Source of the DNA: RHKX01 sp964497825
Lineage (GTDB): Bacteria > Actinomycetota > Thermoleophilia > Solirubrobacterales > 70-9
Direction: 5' to 3'
NCBI GenBank assembly: GCA_964497825.1
Contig: CAZCFA010000002.1
Span: forward strand, 1 to 64,000
Length of the DNA stretch: 64,000 nt
Shown here: piece after piece, positions 57,287 to 64,000 of the stretch
How the letters are laid out: every line of letters begins with the position of its first letter
Position numbering within the stretch: the stretch's first letter is position 1
Notes under the pieces: generated by a model
Told to the model about the DNA's origin: nothing
The model's database searches: none
The model's input: the letters and a program-made list of their open reading frames with translations, nothing else
Translations under genes and position numbers: made by a program

Positions 57287-59374
57287 ATGAGCGCAGTAGC
57301 CAAAGCCACATACCTGCGTTCCTGGACCGTGCTCATCGCGGCGCTCGTGATCCTGATCGCCGCCGCCGCGATCGCCGCCGACGTCTTCGACCGCGTCGAT
57401 CCGTTCGACATCAGCGACTCCGACTCCGAGGTCCAGCGCGCCTACGGGCAGATCGAGGCGGCGACCGGGCGCACGCCCGATCCCGAGGTGATCCTGCTCG
57501 TCGATCCCGGCGCCGACGCGGCCGCGGCCGAGGCCGCGCTCGCCGCGGTCGACGGGATCGCCGCGGTCGCCGGGCCCGGCACGAGCCCGCGGCTCAGCGC
57601 CGCCGACGGCCACGCGCTCGTCGTCGGCTACCTCGAGCCCGGCGCCAACCGGGTCGACGTCGGCGCCGACGCGGCGGCCGCGGTCGCCGGCCTGCCCGGC
57701 GTCGCGGCCGGCGGCACCGCTGTCGCCGCCTACCAGGTCGGCCTCCGCTCCGAGGACGACTCGCGCCGGATCGAGCTGCTGGCGGCGCCGCTGCTGCTGG
57801 TCCTGCTGCTCGTCGTCTTCCGCACGCTCGTCGCCGCGGTGCTGCCGCTGCTCGTCGCGGCGATGACGATCCTCGTCAGCTTCGCGGCGCTGCGGCTGCT
57901 CACCGGGCTGACCGCGATCGACCTGTTCTCGCTGCAGGTCGTGACCGGCCTCGGCGTCGGCCTCGCGATCGACTACAGCCTGTTCGTGATCGCCCGCTTC
58001 CGCGAGGAGATCGCCGGCGGCGGCCCCGTCGACTACCGGGCCGCGCACCTGCGGACGCTGCGGACCGCGGGGCGCACGATCGCCTTCAGCGCGCTGACCG
58101 TCGCCGCGGCGCTGGCGGCGCTGACCGTCTTCCCGCAGCCGTTCCTGCACTCGACCGGGATCGCGGGCGCGCTGACGGCGCTCCTGGCCGGCCTCACCTC
58201 GCTGCTGGCGCTGCCGGCGGCGCTCGCCCTGCTCGGCCCCTCGATCAACCGCTTCGCGGTCCGCCGCGACCCGCTCCGCGCCGGCATCGGCGCCCGCAGC
58301 AGCTTCTGGCGGCGGCTGCCGGCGCTGGTCTGCCGGGTGCCGGTCGTCTCGATCGTGATCGGCGCGGCGACGACGCTGGCGCTCGCCAGCCAGGTGCTGG
58401 GCGCCGAGCTGACGACGCCCGACGCGCGGGCGCTGCCGGGCACCGACTCGGCGCGGATCGTGGAGGAGGGCCTCGACGAGTCGTTCCCGGAGCTGCCGGA
58501 CACGGTCCTGCACGCGATCGTGCCGGCCGGCGGCGCCGGCGAGATCGCCCGCACGCTGGCGCGGCTGCCGGACGTCAGCGACGTCAGCCGCACCGACCTC
58601 GGCGACGGTCGCAAGGCGATCCGGGTCGAGTCCGGCGCCGACCCGCTGTCCGACGCGGGCCAGGACCTGGTCGCCTCGGTGCGCGCGACGGTGCCGGCGG
58701 GCACCGCGGTCGGGGGCCGCGCGGCGGAGCTCACCGACCAACGGACGAGCGTCCGCGACCACGTCCCCGAGGCGCTCGCGATCCTGCTCGTCACCAACCT
58801 GCTGCTGGTCGCGGCGATGACCCGCTCGCTGCTGTTGCCGCTGCTCGCCGTGGCGATGAACCTGCTCTCGGTCGCCGCGGCGCTGGGAGCGATGAGCGCC
58901 CTGTTCACGACCGGCTGGAGCGCCGAGCTGCTCGGCACCGACGCGGTGATCGGGATCGACATCTCGGTGCCGGTGCTCGCGTTCGCGGTTGCCTTCGGGC
59001 TCTCGACCGACTACGGGATCTTCCTGCTCTCGCGGGTCAGGGAGGCGCGGGCCGGCGCCGCCGGCGAGACCGAGGCGATCATCGAGGCGGTAGCCCGCAG
59101 CGGGCGCCTGATCAGCGCCTCGGCGGTGCTGCTGGCGGTCGCGGTCGGCGCCTTCGCCTTCTCCGACCTGGTGATCATCAAGGAGTTCGCGATCGCGATC
59201 GCGATCGCGGTGCTGCTCGACGCGACGATCGTTCGCGGCCTGCTGATCCCCGCCTTCCTGCGGCTGCTCGGCGCGGCCGCGTGGTGGCCGGGGGGCGGCC
59301 GGCTCGGCGCCGCCCGCGAGCGCTCGGCCGCTACCGTGGGCTCGCCGCCTCGACAGACGACAGGCCCCGGTTGA
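57287..59374 (+). CDS. MMPL/RND-type lipid exporter
   Basis: This 695-residue transporter has the standard MMPL layout. One helix (about 12-32) and an external domain to about 165 are followed by six helices (about 170-350) with the motif GLGVGLAIDYSLFVIARFREE. A second external domain (to about 495) and six more helices follow, with LSTDYGIFLLSRVREARAG. The paired DY motifs at proton-relay positions are typical. The ATG at 57287 is chosen because it gives the signal-anchor. Its end overlaps the convergent HD-GYP gene by 44 bases. Confidence 0.88.
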   Translation: MSAVAKATYLRSWTVLIAALVILIAAAAIAADVFDRVDPFDISDSDSEVQRAYGQIEAATGRTPDPEVILLVDPGADAAAAEAALAAVDGIAAVAGPGTSPRLSAADGHALVVGYLEPGANRVDVGADAAAAVAGLPGVAAGGTAVAAYQVGLRSEDDSRRIELLAAPLLLVLLLVVFRTLVAAVLPLLVAAMTILVSFAALRLLTGLTAIDLFSLQVVTGLGVGLAIDYSLFVIARFREEIAGGGPVDYRAAHLRTLRTAGRTIAFSALTVAAALAALTVFPQPFLHSTGIAGALTALLAGLTSLLALPAALALLGPSINRFAVRRDPLRAGIGARSSFWRRLPALVCRVPVVSIVIGAATTLALASQVLGAELTTPDARALPGTDSARIVEEGLDESFPELPDTVLHAIVPAGGAGEIARTLARLPDVSDVSRTDLGDGRKAIRVESGADPLSDAGQDLVASVRATVPAGTAVGGRAAELTDQRTSVRDHVPEALAILLVTNLLLVAAMTRSLLLPLLAVAMNLLSVAAALGAMSALFTTGWSAELLGTDAVIGIDISVPVLAFAVAFGLSTDYGIFLLSRVREARAGAAGETEAIIEAVARSGRLISASAVLLAVAVGAFAFSDLVIIKEFAIAIAIAVLLDATIVRGLLIPAFLRLLGAAAWWPGGGRLGAARERSAATVGSPPRQTTGPG

Positions 59375-61046
59375 GCGCGTCGACGACGCGGCCGTCGAAC
59401 TGGCTGCCGGCGTAGCGGCCGAGCTCGCTGAGCGCCTCCTCGGGGGACCTGGCGGCCCGGTAGGGGCGCTCGCTGGTGATCGCGTCGTAGGACTCGGCGA
59501 CCGCCAGGATCCGCGCCTCGAGCGGGATCTCATCGCCGCTGATGCCGCGCGGATAGCCGTGGCCGTCGGGCTGCTCGTGGCGGGCCAGCACCCACTCGCG
59601 GATGTCGGTCAGCTCCTTCGCGCCGAGGATCCGCGCCGCCATCTCGGGGTGGCGCCGGACCTGGTCCCACTCCCCGGGCGAGAGCGGCCCGGGCTTGTCG
59701 AGGATCGAGTCGGCGATCCCGATCTTGCCGATGTCGTGGAGCATCCCGGCCAGCCGCAGCCGGTTGATCCGCGGCTCGGGCAGGCCGAGCTCGTGGCCGA
59801 TCAGCTCGCAGTAGCGGGCGACGGCGGCCGAGTGGGCGGCGTTGCGCTGGTCGCGCAGGTCGAGCACCTCGGCGAGGCTGAGCACGGTCGCGAGGTGCAT
59901 GCGCCCGTCCTTGGGATCGGTGCCGGTCTCGGCCGCGAGCGCATCGTCGACGTCGGCGCTGTAGACGACGGCGCGATCGGCGCCGAGCGACTCGGCGACC
60001 TGGGCCGCCGAGTCCGCCGCCTGCATCAGGTCCTCGGCGCGAACGCCGTGCTTGGGGAAGCTGGCGACCCCGATGCTGATCCGCAGGCTCATGTTGCGCT
60101 CGCGGTAGGCGCGCCGGACCCGGGTCAGGATCTGCTCGGCGAGCAGGAAGCCGGTGTGCTCGTCGGTCTCCGGCAGGACGACGGCGAACTCGGCGGCGTC
60201 GATCCGGCCGACCGTGTCGATCCGCCGGGTCGACTCGTCGAGCAGGCGTCCGATCTCCTTCAGCACGCCGTCGGCGGTCTCGTGCCCCTGCTCCTTGCTG
60301 AGCTTGCCGATCCCGCCGAGGCGGACGCTGAGCAGCCCGATCCGGTTCGCCTCCGGCCGCGCCCGCGCGATCTCGGTGCCGAGCACCTCGACGAGGCCGT
60401 GGCGGTTGCGGAAGCCGGTCAGCATGTCGGTCCGGGCGGCCGACGACAGGGTCGTCCACAGGCCGTTGACCCGTTCGCGCAGGGCGTGCATCATCACGCC
60501 GGCGATCGCGAGGCTGCCGACCGTGAGCACGAACTGGTGCGTGAGGTCGCCGACGCTGGCGCTGTCGGAGGAGTTCATCGCCAGCAGCGTCGTCCCGTAG
60601 CAGAGGCCGAGGAAGCCGACGGTGAGGGCGGCGTCGGTCCGGGAGAGGAAGTAGAAGGCGTAGAAGCACGGCCACAGGTAGAAGGTCGCGTAGGCGCCGA
60701 GCGCGTCGCCGCTGAAGATCACCGCCAGCGTCACCTGCACGATTCCGGCCGCCGGGGCGATCCTGATCGCGCCCATCGGCAGCCGCTCGGCGAAGACGAG
60801 GAAGCCGAGCGCCCAGAGCGCGCTCACCAGCCAGAGCACGATCAGGGCGGGCTCGTTGAACGACGAGGGGTGCGGGAGGACGATGCCGAGCCCGCCGAGG
60901 CCGACGCCGGCGAGGGTCACGTAGGCGCCGGCACGGGCCAGCGGCGCCACGCGCTGGCTCACGGCGCCATCGGCGCCGGCGCCGAGGGCGGCGCGACCGA
61001 CGTCGTCGCCGTCCGAGGCCGCTCCCTCGAATATCGCCAATCCCAT
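59331..61046 (-). CDS. Degenerate GGDEF plus HD-GYP membrane sensor
   Basis: This 571-residue protein starts with a membrane block of about six helices (40-190). A GGDEF domain (about 200-360) follows, in which the signature reads IDAAEF and is thus degenerate. A C-terminal HD-GYP domain (about 375-560) has HDIGK, RRHPE, LARHEQPDGHGYPRG and a GYP motif. The normal HHE is RHE here. It may hydrolyse c-di-GMP, with the GGDEF part serving as a GTP or structural domain. The ATG is at 61046. Confidence 0.85.
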   Translation of the reverse strand: MGLAIFEGAASDGDDVGRAALGAGADGAVSQRVAPLARAGAYVTLAGVGLGGLGIVLPHPSSFNEPALIVLWLVSALWALGFLVFAERLPMGAIRIAPAAGIVQVTLAVIFSGDALGAYATFYLWPCFYAFYFLSRTDAALTVGFLGLCYGTTLLAMNSSDSASVGDLTHQFVLTVGSLAIAGVMMHALRERVNGLWTTLSSAARTDMLTGFRNRHGLVEVLGTEIARARPEANRIGLLSVRLGGIGKLSKEQGHETADGVLKEIGRLLDESTRRIDTVGRIDAAEFAVVLPETDEHTGFLLAEQILTRVRRAYRERNMSLRISIGVASFPKHGVRAEDLMQAADSAAQVAESLGADRAVVYSADVDDALAAETGTDPKDGRMHLATVLSLAEVLDLRDQRNAAHSAAVARYCELIGHELGLPEPRINRLRLAGMLHDIGKIGIADSILDKPGPLSPGEWDQVRRHPEMAARILGAKELTDIREWVLARHEQPDGHGYPRGISGDEIPLEARILAVAESYDAITSERPYRAARSPEEALSELGRYAGSQFDGRVVDALNRGLSSVEAASPR

Positions 61047-61148
61047 GGTTTCCGTCTCTCGCTGTCCAGCGCTGCCCGGGACGGTGCAACGCCCTCGCCC
61101 TGCTCATCGGCAGCGGGCCCGGAAAAGCTGAGCGCCGGGCGCTCGCGT

Positions 61149-62540
61149 TCAGGCGCCGGCCGGCGCGCCGCTGCGAACCGCGGCCGAGCGCTTGCCGGCG
61201 AGGGTCACGCGCGTCCCCCGGCCCGGGGCGAGCGTCATGTTGTTGCGGACGATCGGCTCCGGATCGCCCTCGGCGACGAGGGTCACGCGGCCGAGCACCG
61301 TCTTCAGCACGGTCTTGATCGTCATCATCGCCAGGTGCATGCCGAGGCAGTGCCGCGAGCCGGCGCCAAACGGCACCCAGACCCGCGAGCTCGGCTTCGG
61401 GCTCTCGAGGAAGCGCTCGGGCCGGAAGCGCTCGGGCTCGGGGAATGCCTCGGGGTCACGGTGGATCAGGTAGATGCACGGCATCAGCGTCCAGCCGGCG
61501 GGGAACCGGAAGCCGCCGATCTCCTGCGGCTCGTAGATGCGGCGGGCCGTGATCGGCAGCACCGGGCGCTGGCGCAGCGTCTCGCGGACGACGGCGTCGA
61601 CGTAGGCGTCGTCCTCGTTCGTCAGCTCGGCGAGCAGCCGGTCGCAGACGAGCGGGTGGCGGAGGACGCGCTCGAACGCCCAGGAGAGCGTGTTCGCGGT
61701 CGACTCGTGGCCGGCGACGAGCAGCGTCATCGCCTCGTCGCGGATCTCGCGGTCGGTCATGAACCCGTCCTCGTGCGGCTTCGGGACGGCGAGCATCGTG
61801 AGCACGTCGTCGCCGCGCTCGTCGGCTCGCAGGTCGCGGCGGATACCGATCTCCTCGATCAGGATGGTGTCGATCTGCCGGGTCAGCTGCATCACCCGGC
61901 CGAACGGCGAGCGGCCGCCGAGCTCGCGCTGGAACTGCGGCATCAGCGCGAACGGGTTCTCGGCGACGTCGAGCATCTGACGAACGAGGCTGCGAAGCCT
62001 GACGTCGTTGTCGGGCTGGCAGACGCCGAACGCGATCCGCACGATCGCTTCGGTCGTGATCCGCCGCATCGCCCCCTGCAGGGCGAACGTCTCACCGACC
62101 GGCCAGCCCGCCAGCTCGCGGGCGGCGATCTCCTCGATCAGGCCCGCGTAGCGACGCACCCCGGCGCGATGGAAGGCGGGGGCGAGGATCCGCCGGTGAT
62201 GGCGGTGCTCCTCGCCGTCGAGCAGGAACAGGGAGCTCTCGCCGAGCACGGGCCGGAACAGGCGGTTGGTCGGCCCCATCTTGAAGACCCGCGGATCGCC
62301 GGTCAGCACGGGCCAGGCAGCGGCCGGGTCGCCGATCATCGCGCAGCGCTTCAACGCGCCGAGCCGGACCCGGAAGATCGGGCCGTGCCGGTCGCGGCTT
62401 GACTCCATGAACGCGACCGGGTCGCTGAACCAGCGCCGCATCTGCAGCAGCCCCGGCGCCCGCGAGCCGGGCGGCAGCCGCGGCTCGGCCGCGCGCTCGG
62501 CGCTGACCGGTGCGTCCTGCTGCTGCAACTGCGTCGACAC
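61149..62540 (-). CDS. Cytochrome P450
   Basis: This 463-residue monooxygenase has the I-helix oxygen motif LVAGHESTANTLSW, K-helix ExxR in ETLRQRP, and the heme-thiolate loop WVPFGAGSRHCLGMHLA. N-terminal membrane anchoring is absent, as in most bacterial P450s. The active family is CYP-like, but the substrate cannot be told. It is divergent from the acyl-CoA dehydrogenase gene, with 178 bases between starts, and near a fatty-acid operator. No ferredoxin gene is adjacent; the FprA at 43619 could supply electrons. Confidence 0.92.
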   Translation of the reverse strand: MSTQLQQQDAPVSAERAAEPRLPPGSRAPGLLQMRRWFSDPVAFMESSRDRHGPIFRVRLGALKRCAMIGDPAAAWPVLTGDPRVFKMGPTNRLFRPVLGESSLFLLDGEEHRHHRRILAPAFHRAGVRRYAGLIEEIAARELAGWPVGETFALQGAMRRITTEAIVRIAFGVCQPDNDVRLRSLVRQMLDVAENPFALMPQFQRELGGRSPFGRVMQLTRQIDTILIEEIGIRRDLRADERGDDVLTMLAVPKPHEDGFMTDREIRDEAMTLLVAGHESTANTLSWAFERVLRHPLVCDRLLAELTNEDDAYVDAVVRETLRQRPVLPITARRIYEPQEIGGFRFPAGWTLMPCIYLIHRDPEAFPEPERFRPERFLESPKPSSRVWVPFGAGSRHCLGMHLAMMTIKTVLKTVLGRVTLVAEGDPEPIVRNNMTLAPGRGTRVTLAGKRSAAVRSGAPAGA

Positions 62541-62649
62541 GTTCCTCCGACCCCCCGGCGACTGCGGTGGGCGCAGCCTAGACGACCCGATCCGATCCGC
62601 ACAAGGGGCCGCGGCGGACGCAACGCCGCGCCCACCGGGTTACCGGCAT

Positions 62650-62674
62650 AAGTAGGAAGTATGAAGTGCTACTG
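62650..62674. promoter_or_regulatory. Weaker copy of the fatty-acid palindrome (copy B)
   Basis: AAGTAGGAAG is followed by TATGA and AGTGCTACTG. The left 15 bases match copy A (57170-57194) at 13 positions; the right arm is more degenerate (6 of 10). It lies 45 bases upstream of the acyl-CoA dehydrogenase start, between it and the divergent P450. An adjoining CTGTCC/GGACAG hairpin covers 62672-62689. Confidence 0.55.
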
Positions 62675-62718
62675 TCCACTTCGGGACAGCGTCAGCGAGC
62701 GAAGGAGCCCCGATCCGC

Positions 62719-63933
62719 ATGGCAAGCACCGAAACCCGCGACCAGGTCGTCAAGCCCGACTTCGGATCGAGCGGCCGCCACCTGATCTTCACCCAGGAGC
62801 ACGAGGACCTGCGCGAGTCGATGCGGTCCTGGGTGCAGAACGAGCTGGCGCCGCACGCCGAGGAGTGGGAGCGGACGCTGTGGCCCGACTCGGTGCTGAA
62901 GCGGATGGCGGAGCTCGGCTTCGTCGGCCTCTGCTTCCCCGAGGAGTACGGCGGCCAGGGCGGCGACTACTACTACTCGCTGGTCCGCGCCGAGTGCCTC
63001 TCCTACTCGGGCTCGGGCGGGCTCAACATGGGCCTCGCCGTCCACACCGACATGGTCCTGCCGCCGATCGAGATGCTCGGGACCGAGGAGCAGAAGCAGC
63101 GCTACCTGACGGCGGGGATCAGGGGCGAGCGGATCGCCGCGCTCGGGATCACCGAGCCGGGCGCCGGCTCCGACGTCGCCGGGATCCGCACGACCGCCCG
63201 ACGCGACGGCGACGAGTACGTGATCAACGGGTCGAAGACGTTCATCACCAACGGCGCCCGGGCCGACTTCATCCTGCTCGTCACAAAGACCGATCCCGAC
63301 GCCCGCCACGACGGGATCACGCTGTTCCTCGTCGACCTCAAGGACGCCGACGGCAACCCGACCGAGGGCTTCTCGGTCTCGCGCAAGCTCGAGAAGCTCG
63401 GCATGCACTCCTCCGACACCGCCGAGCTCGCCTTCGAGGACGTCCGGGTCCCGGCCGAGAACATGCTCGGTCAGGAGGGCAAGGGCTTCTACCACATCTC
63501 GTGGGAGCTCCAGGGCGAGCGCCTGGTCGGCGCGATCGGCTCGGTCGCCGGCGCCGAACGGCTCTTCGAGCAGACGCTCGCCTACGCGAAGGAGCGCGAG
63601 GCGTTCGGCCGCCCGATCGGAAAGTTCCAGGCGATCCGCCACAAGTTCGCCGACATGGCGACGAAGATCGAGGCCGCCAAGCAGCTCACCTACACGACCG
63701 CGTGGCGCTTCGCCAACGGCGAGTACCCGGTCCGCGAGATCACGATGGCGAAGCTCTACGCCTCCCGGGTCGGCTGCGAGGTCGCCGACGAGTGCGTCCA
63801 GATCCACGGCGGCTACGGCTACATGAAGGAGTACAACGTCGAGCGCGCCTACCGCGACATGCGCCTGAACCGGATCGGCGCCGGCTCCGACGAGGTGATG
63901 CTCGAGGTGATCGGCCGCTCCTACGGCCTCTAG
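62719..63933 (+). CDS. Acyl-CoA dehydrogenase
   Basis: This 404-residue flavoenzyme makes the alpha-beta double bond of acyl-CoA in beta-oxidation. It shows GLCFPEEYGGQGGDYYYS, ALGITEPGAGSDVAGI (FAD/substrate loop), EKLGMHSSDTAELAFEDVRVP and the C-terminal VQIHGGYGYMKEYNVERAYRDMRLNRIGAGSDEVM, in which the Glu-position for the catalytic base is set by the subfamily. GAAGGAG precedes the ATG by about 10 bases. A palindrome shared with the enoyl-CoA hydratase operon lies upstream. Confidence 0.94.
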   Translation: MASTETRDQVVKPDFGSSGRHLIFTQEHEDLRESMRSWVQNELAPHAEEWERTLWPDSVLKRMAELGFVGLCFPEEYGGQGGDYYYSLVRAECLSYSGSGGLNMGLAVHTDMVLPPIEMLGTEEQKQRYLTAGIRGERIAALGITEPGAGSDVAGIRTTARRDGDEYVINGSKTFITNGARADFILLVTKTDPDARHDGITLFLVDLKDADGNPTEGFSVSRKLEKLGMHSSDTAELAFEDVRVPAENMLGQEGKGFYHISWELQGERLVGAIGSVAGAERLFEQTLAYAKEREAFGRPIGKFQAIRHKFADMATKIEAAKQLTYTTAWRFANGEYPVREITMAKLYASRVGCEVADECVQIHGGYGYMKEYNVERAYRDMRLNRIGAGSDEVMLEVIGRSYGL

Positions 63934-64000
63934 TTTTCTAGTAGCCGAACGCGGCGCCCGCCGCTCCCGCCCGCGGTCGGGCGGCGGCCGCGGCGGGATT

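Overview
This is a very GC-rich chromosomal window (well above 70 % by eye) with strong codon bias toward G/C third positions, many GTG and TTG starts, and runs of genes that overlap by 4 bases (ATGA or GTGA). A mycobacterial-type IHF homologue, an Mce-type YrbE/MlaE pair, FprA, DUF3618 and DUF5679 proteins and a PAS-GAF-PAS-GGDEF-EAL protein point to the phylum Actinomycetota. The overall flavour fits the Thermoleophilia/Solirubrobacterales (Conexibacter or Solirubrobacter type), but no rRNA is present to prove it. I saw no tRNA, rRNA, transposase, CRISPR array or prophage.

Layout. 0-2.2 kb: a membrane coiled-coil protein, a DUF5679 mini-protein, a PAS protein and an MBL hydrolase. 2.2-4.7 kb: a nitrogen module, amt-glnK, behind a 467-base regulatory region with two identical palindromes. 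4.8-11.1 kb: a complete histidine-utilisation operon (hutH-hutU-def-like-hutF-hutI, minus strand) in which a peptide-deformylase homologue stands where N-formylglutamate deformylase would be expected. 11.2-14.9 kb: a coiled-coil protein, a small membrane protein and a MoxR-type AAA/VWA pair. 14.9-17.6 kb: a TPP riboswitch and a thiamine-precursor ABC transporter. 17.6-21.5 kb: a broken cupin gene carrying a dispersed repeat, an AlkA-like glycosylase, an alpha-oxoamine synthase and the IHF homologue. 21.5-29.6 kb, minus strand: small membrane/coiled-coil genes, a B3/B4 protein, a thioredoxin-fold protein and an RND/MMPL exporter, then a lipid-type ABC transporter core (two YrbE/MlaE permeases and an MlaF ATPase). 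29.8-33.1 kb: a lipoprotein and two tandem PQQ-type sugar dehydrogenases. 33.1-33.5 kb: a repeat-rich gap containing a second copy of the dispersed repeat.

33.5-39.2 kb: a small gene, a ferritin-like protein, an alpha/beta hydrolase and metH, the last preceded by a SAM-I riboswitch. 39.2-43.5 kb: a glycosyltransferase fused to a lysyl-PG-synthase-like membrane domain, and a membrane protein with a phosphatase-like ectodomain. 43.6-49.3 kb: an iron-sulfur set (FprA, BolA, CGFS glutaredoxin, ErpA/IscA) interrupted by a c-di-GMP turnover protein and followed by a 618-base non-coding stretch made of three unrelated repeat families. 49.4-54.3 kb: a thioredoxin/GST-like protein, an epimerase, DegV, a DUF3618/holin-like envelope trio, and a TetR-nitrilase pair with a clear TetR-type operator. 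54.3-64 kb: an acyl-CoA/beta-keto-acid operon with a MerR regulator, an MMPL transporter, an HD-GYP protein, a cytochrome P450 and an acyl-CoA dehydrogenase. The enoyl-CoA hydratase and acyl-CoA dehydrogenase genes share a palindromic upstream element.

The points most worth following up are the deformylase inside the hut operon, the dispersed hairpin repeat that splits the cupin gene, the composite repeat region at 48.4-48.8 kb, and the shared palindromes in front of amt-glnK and of the two fatty-acid genes.
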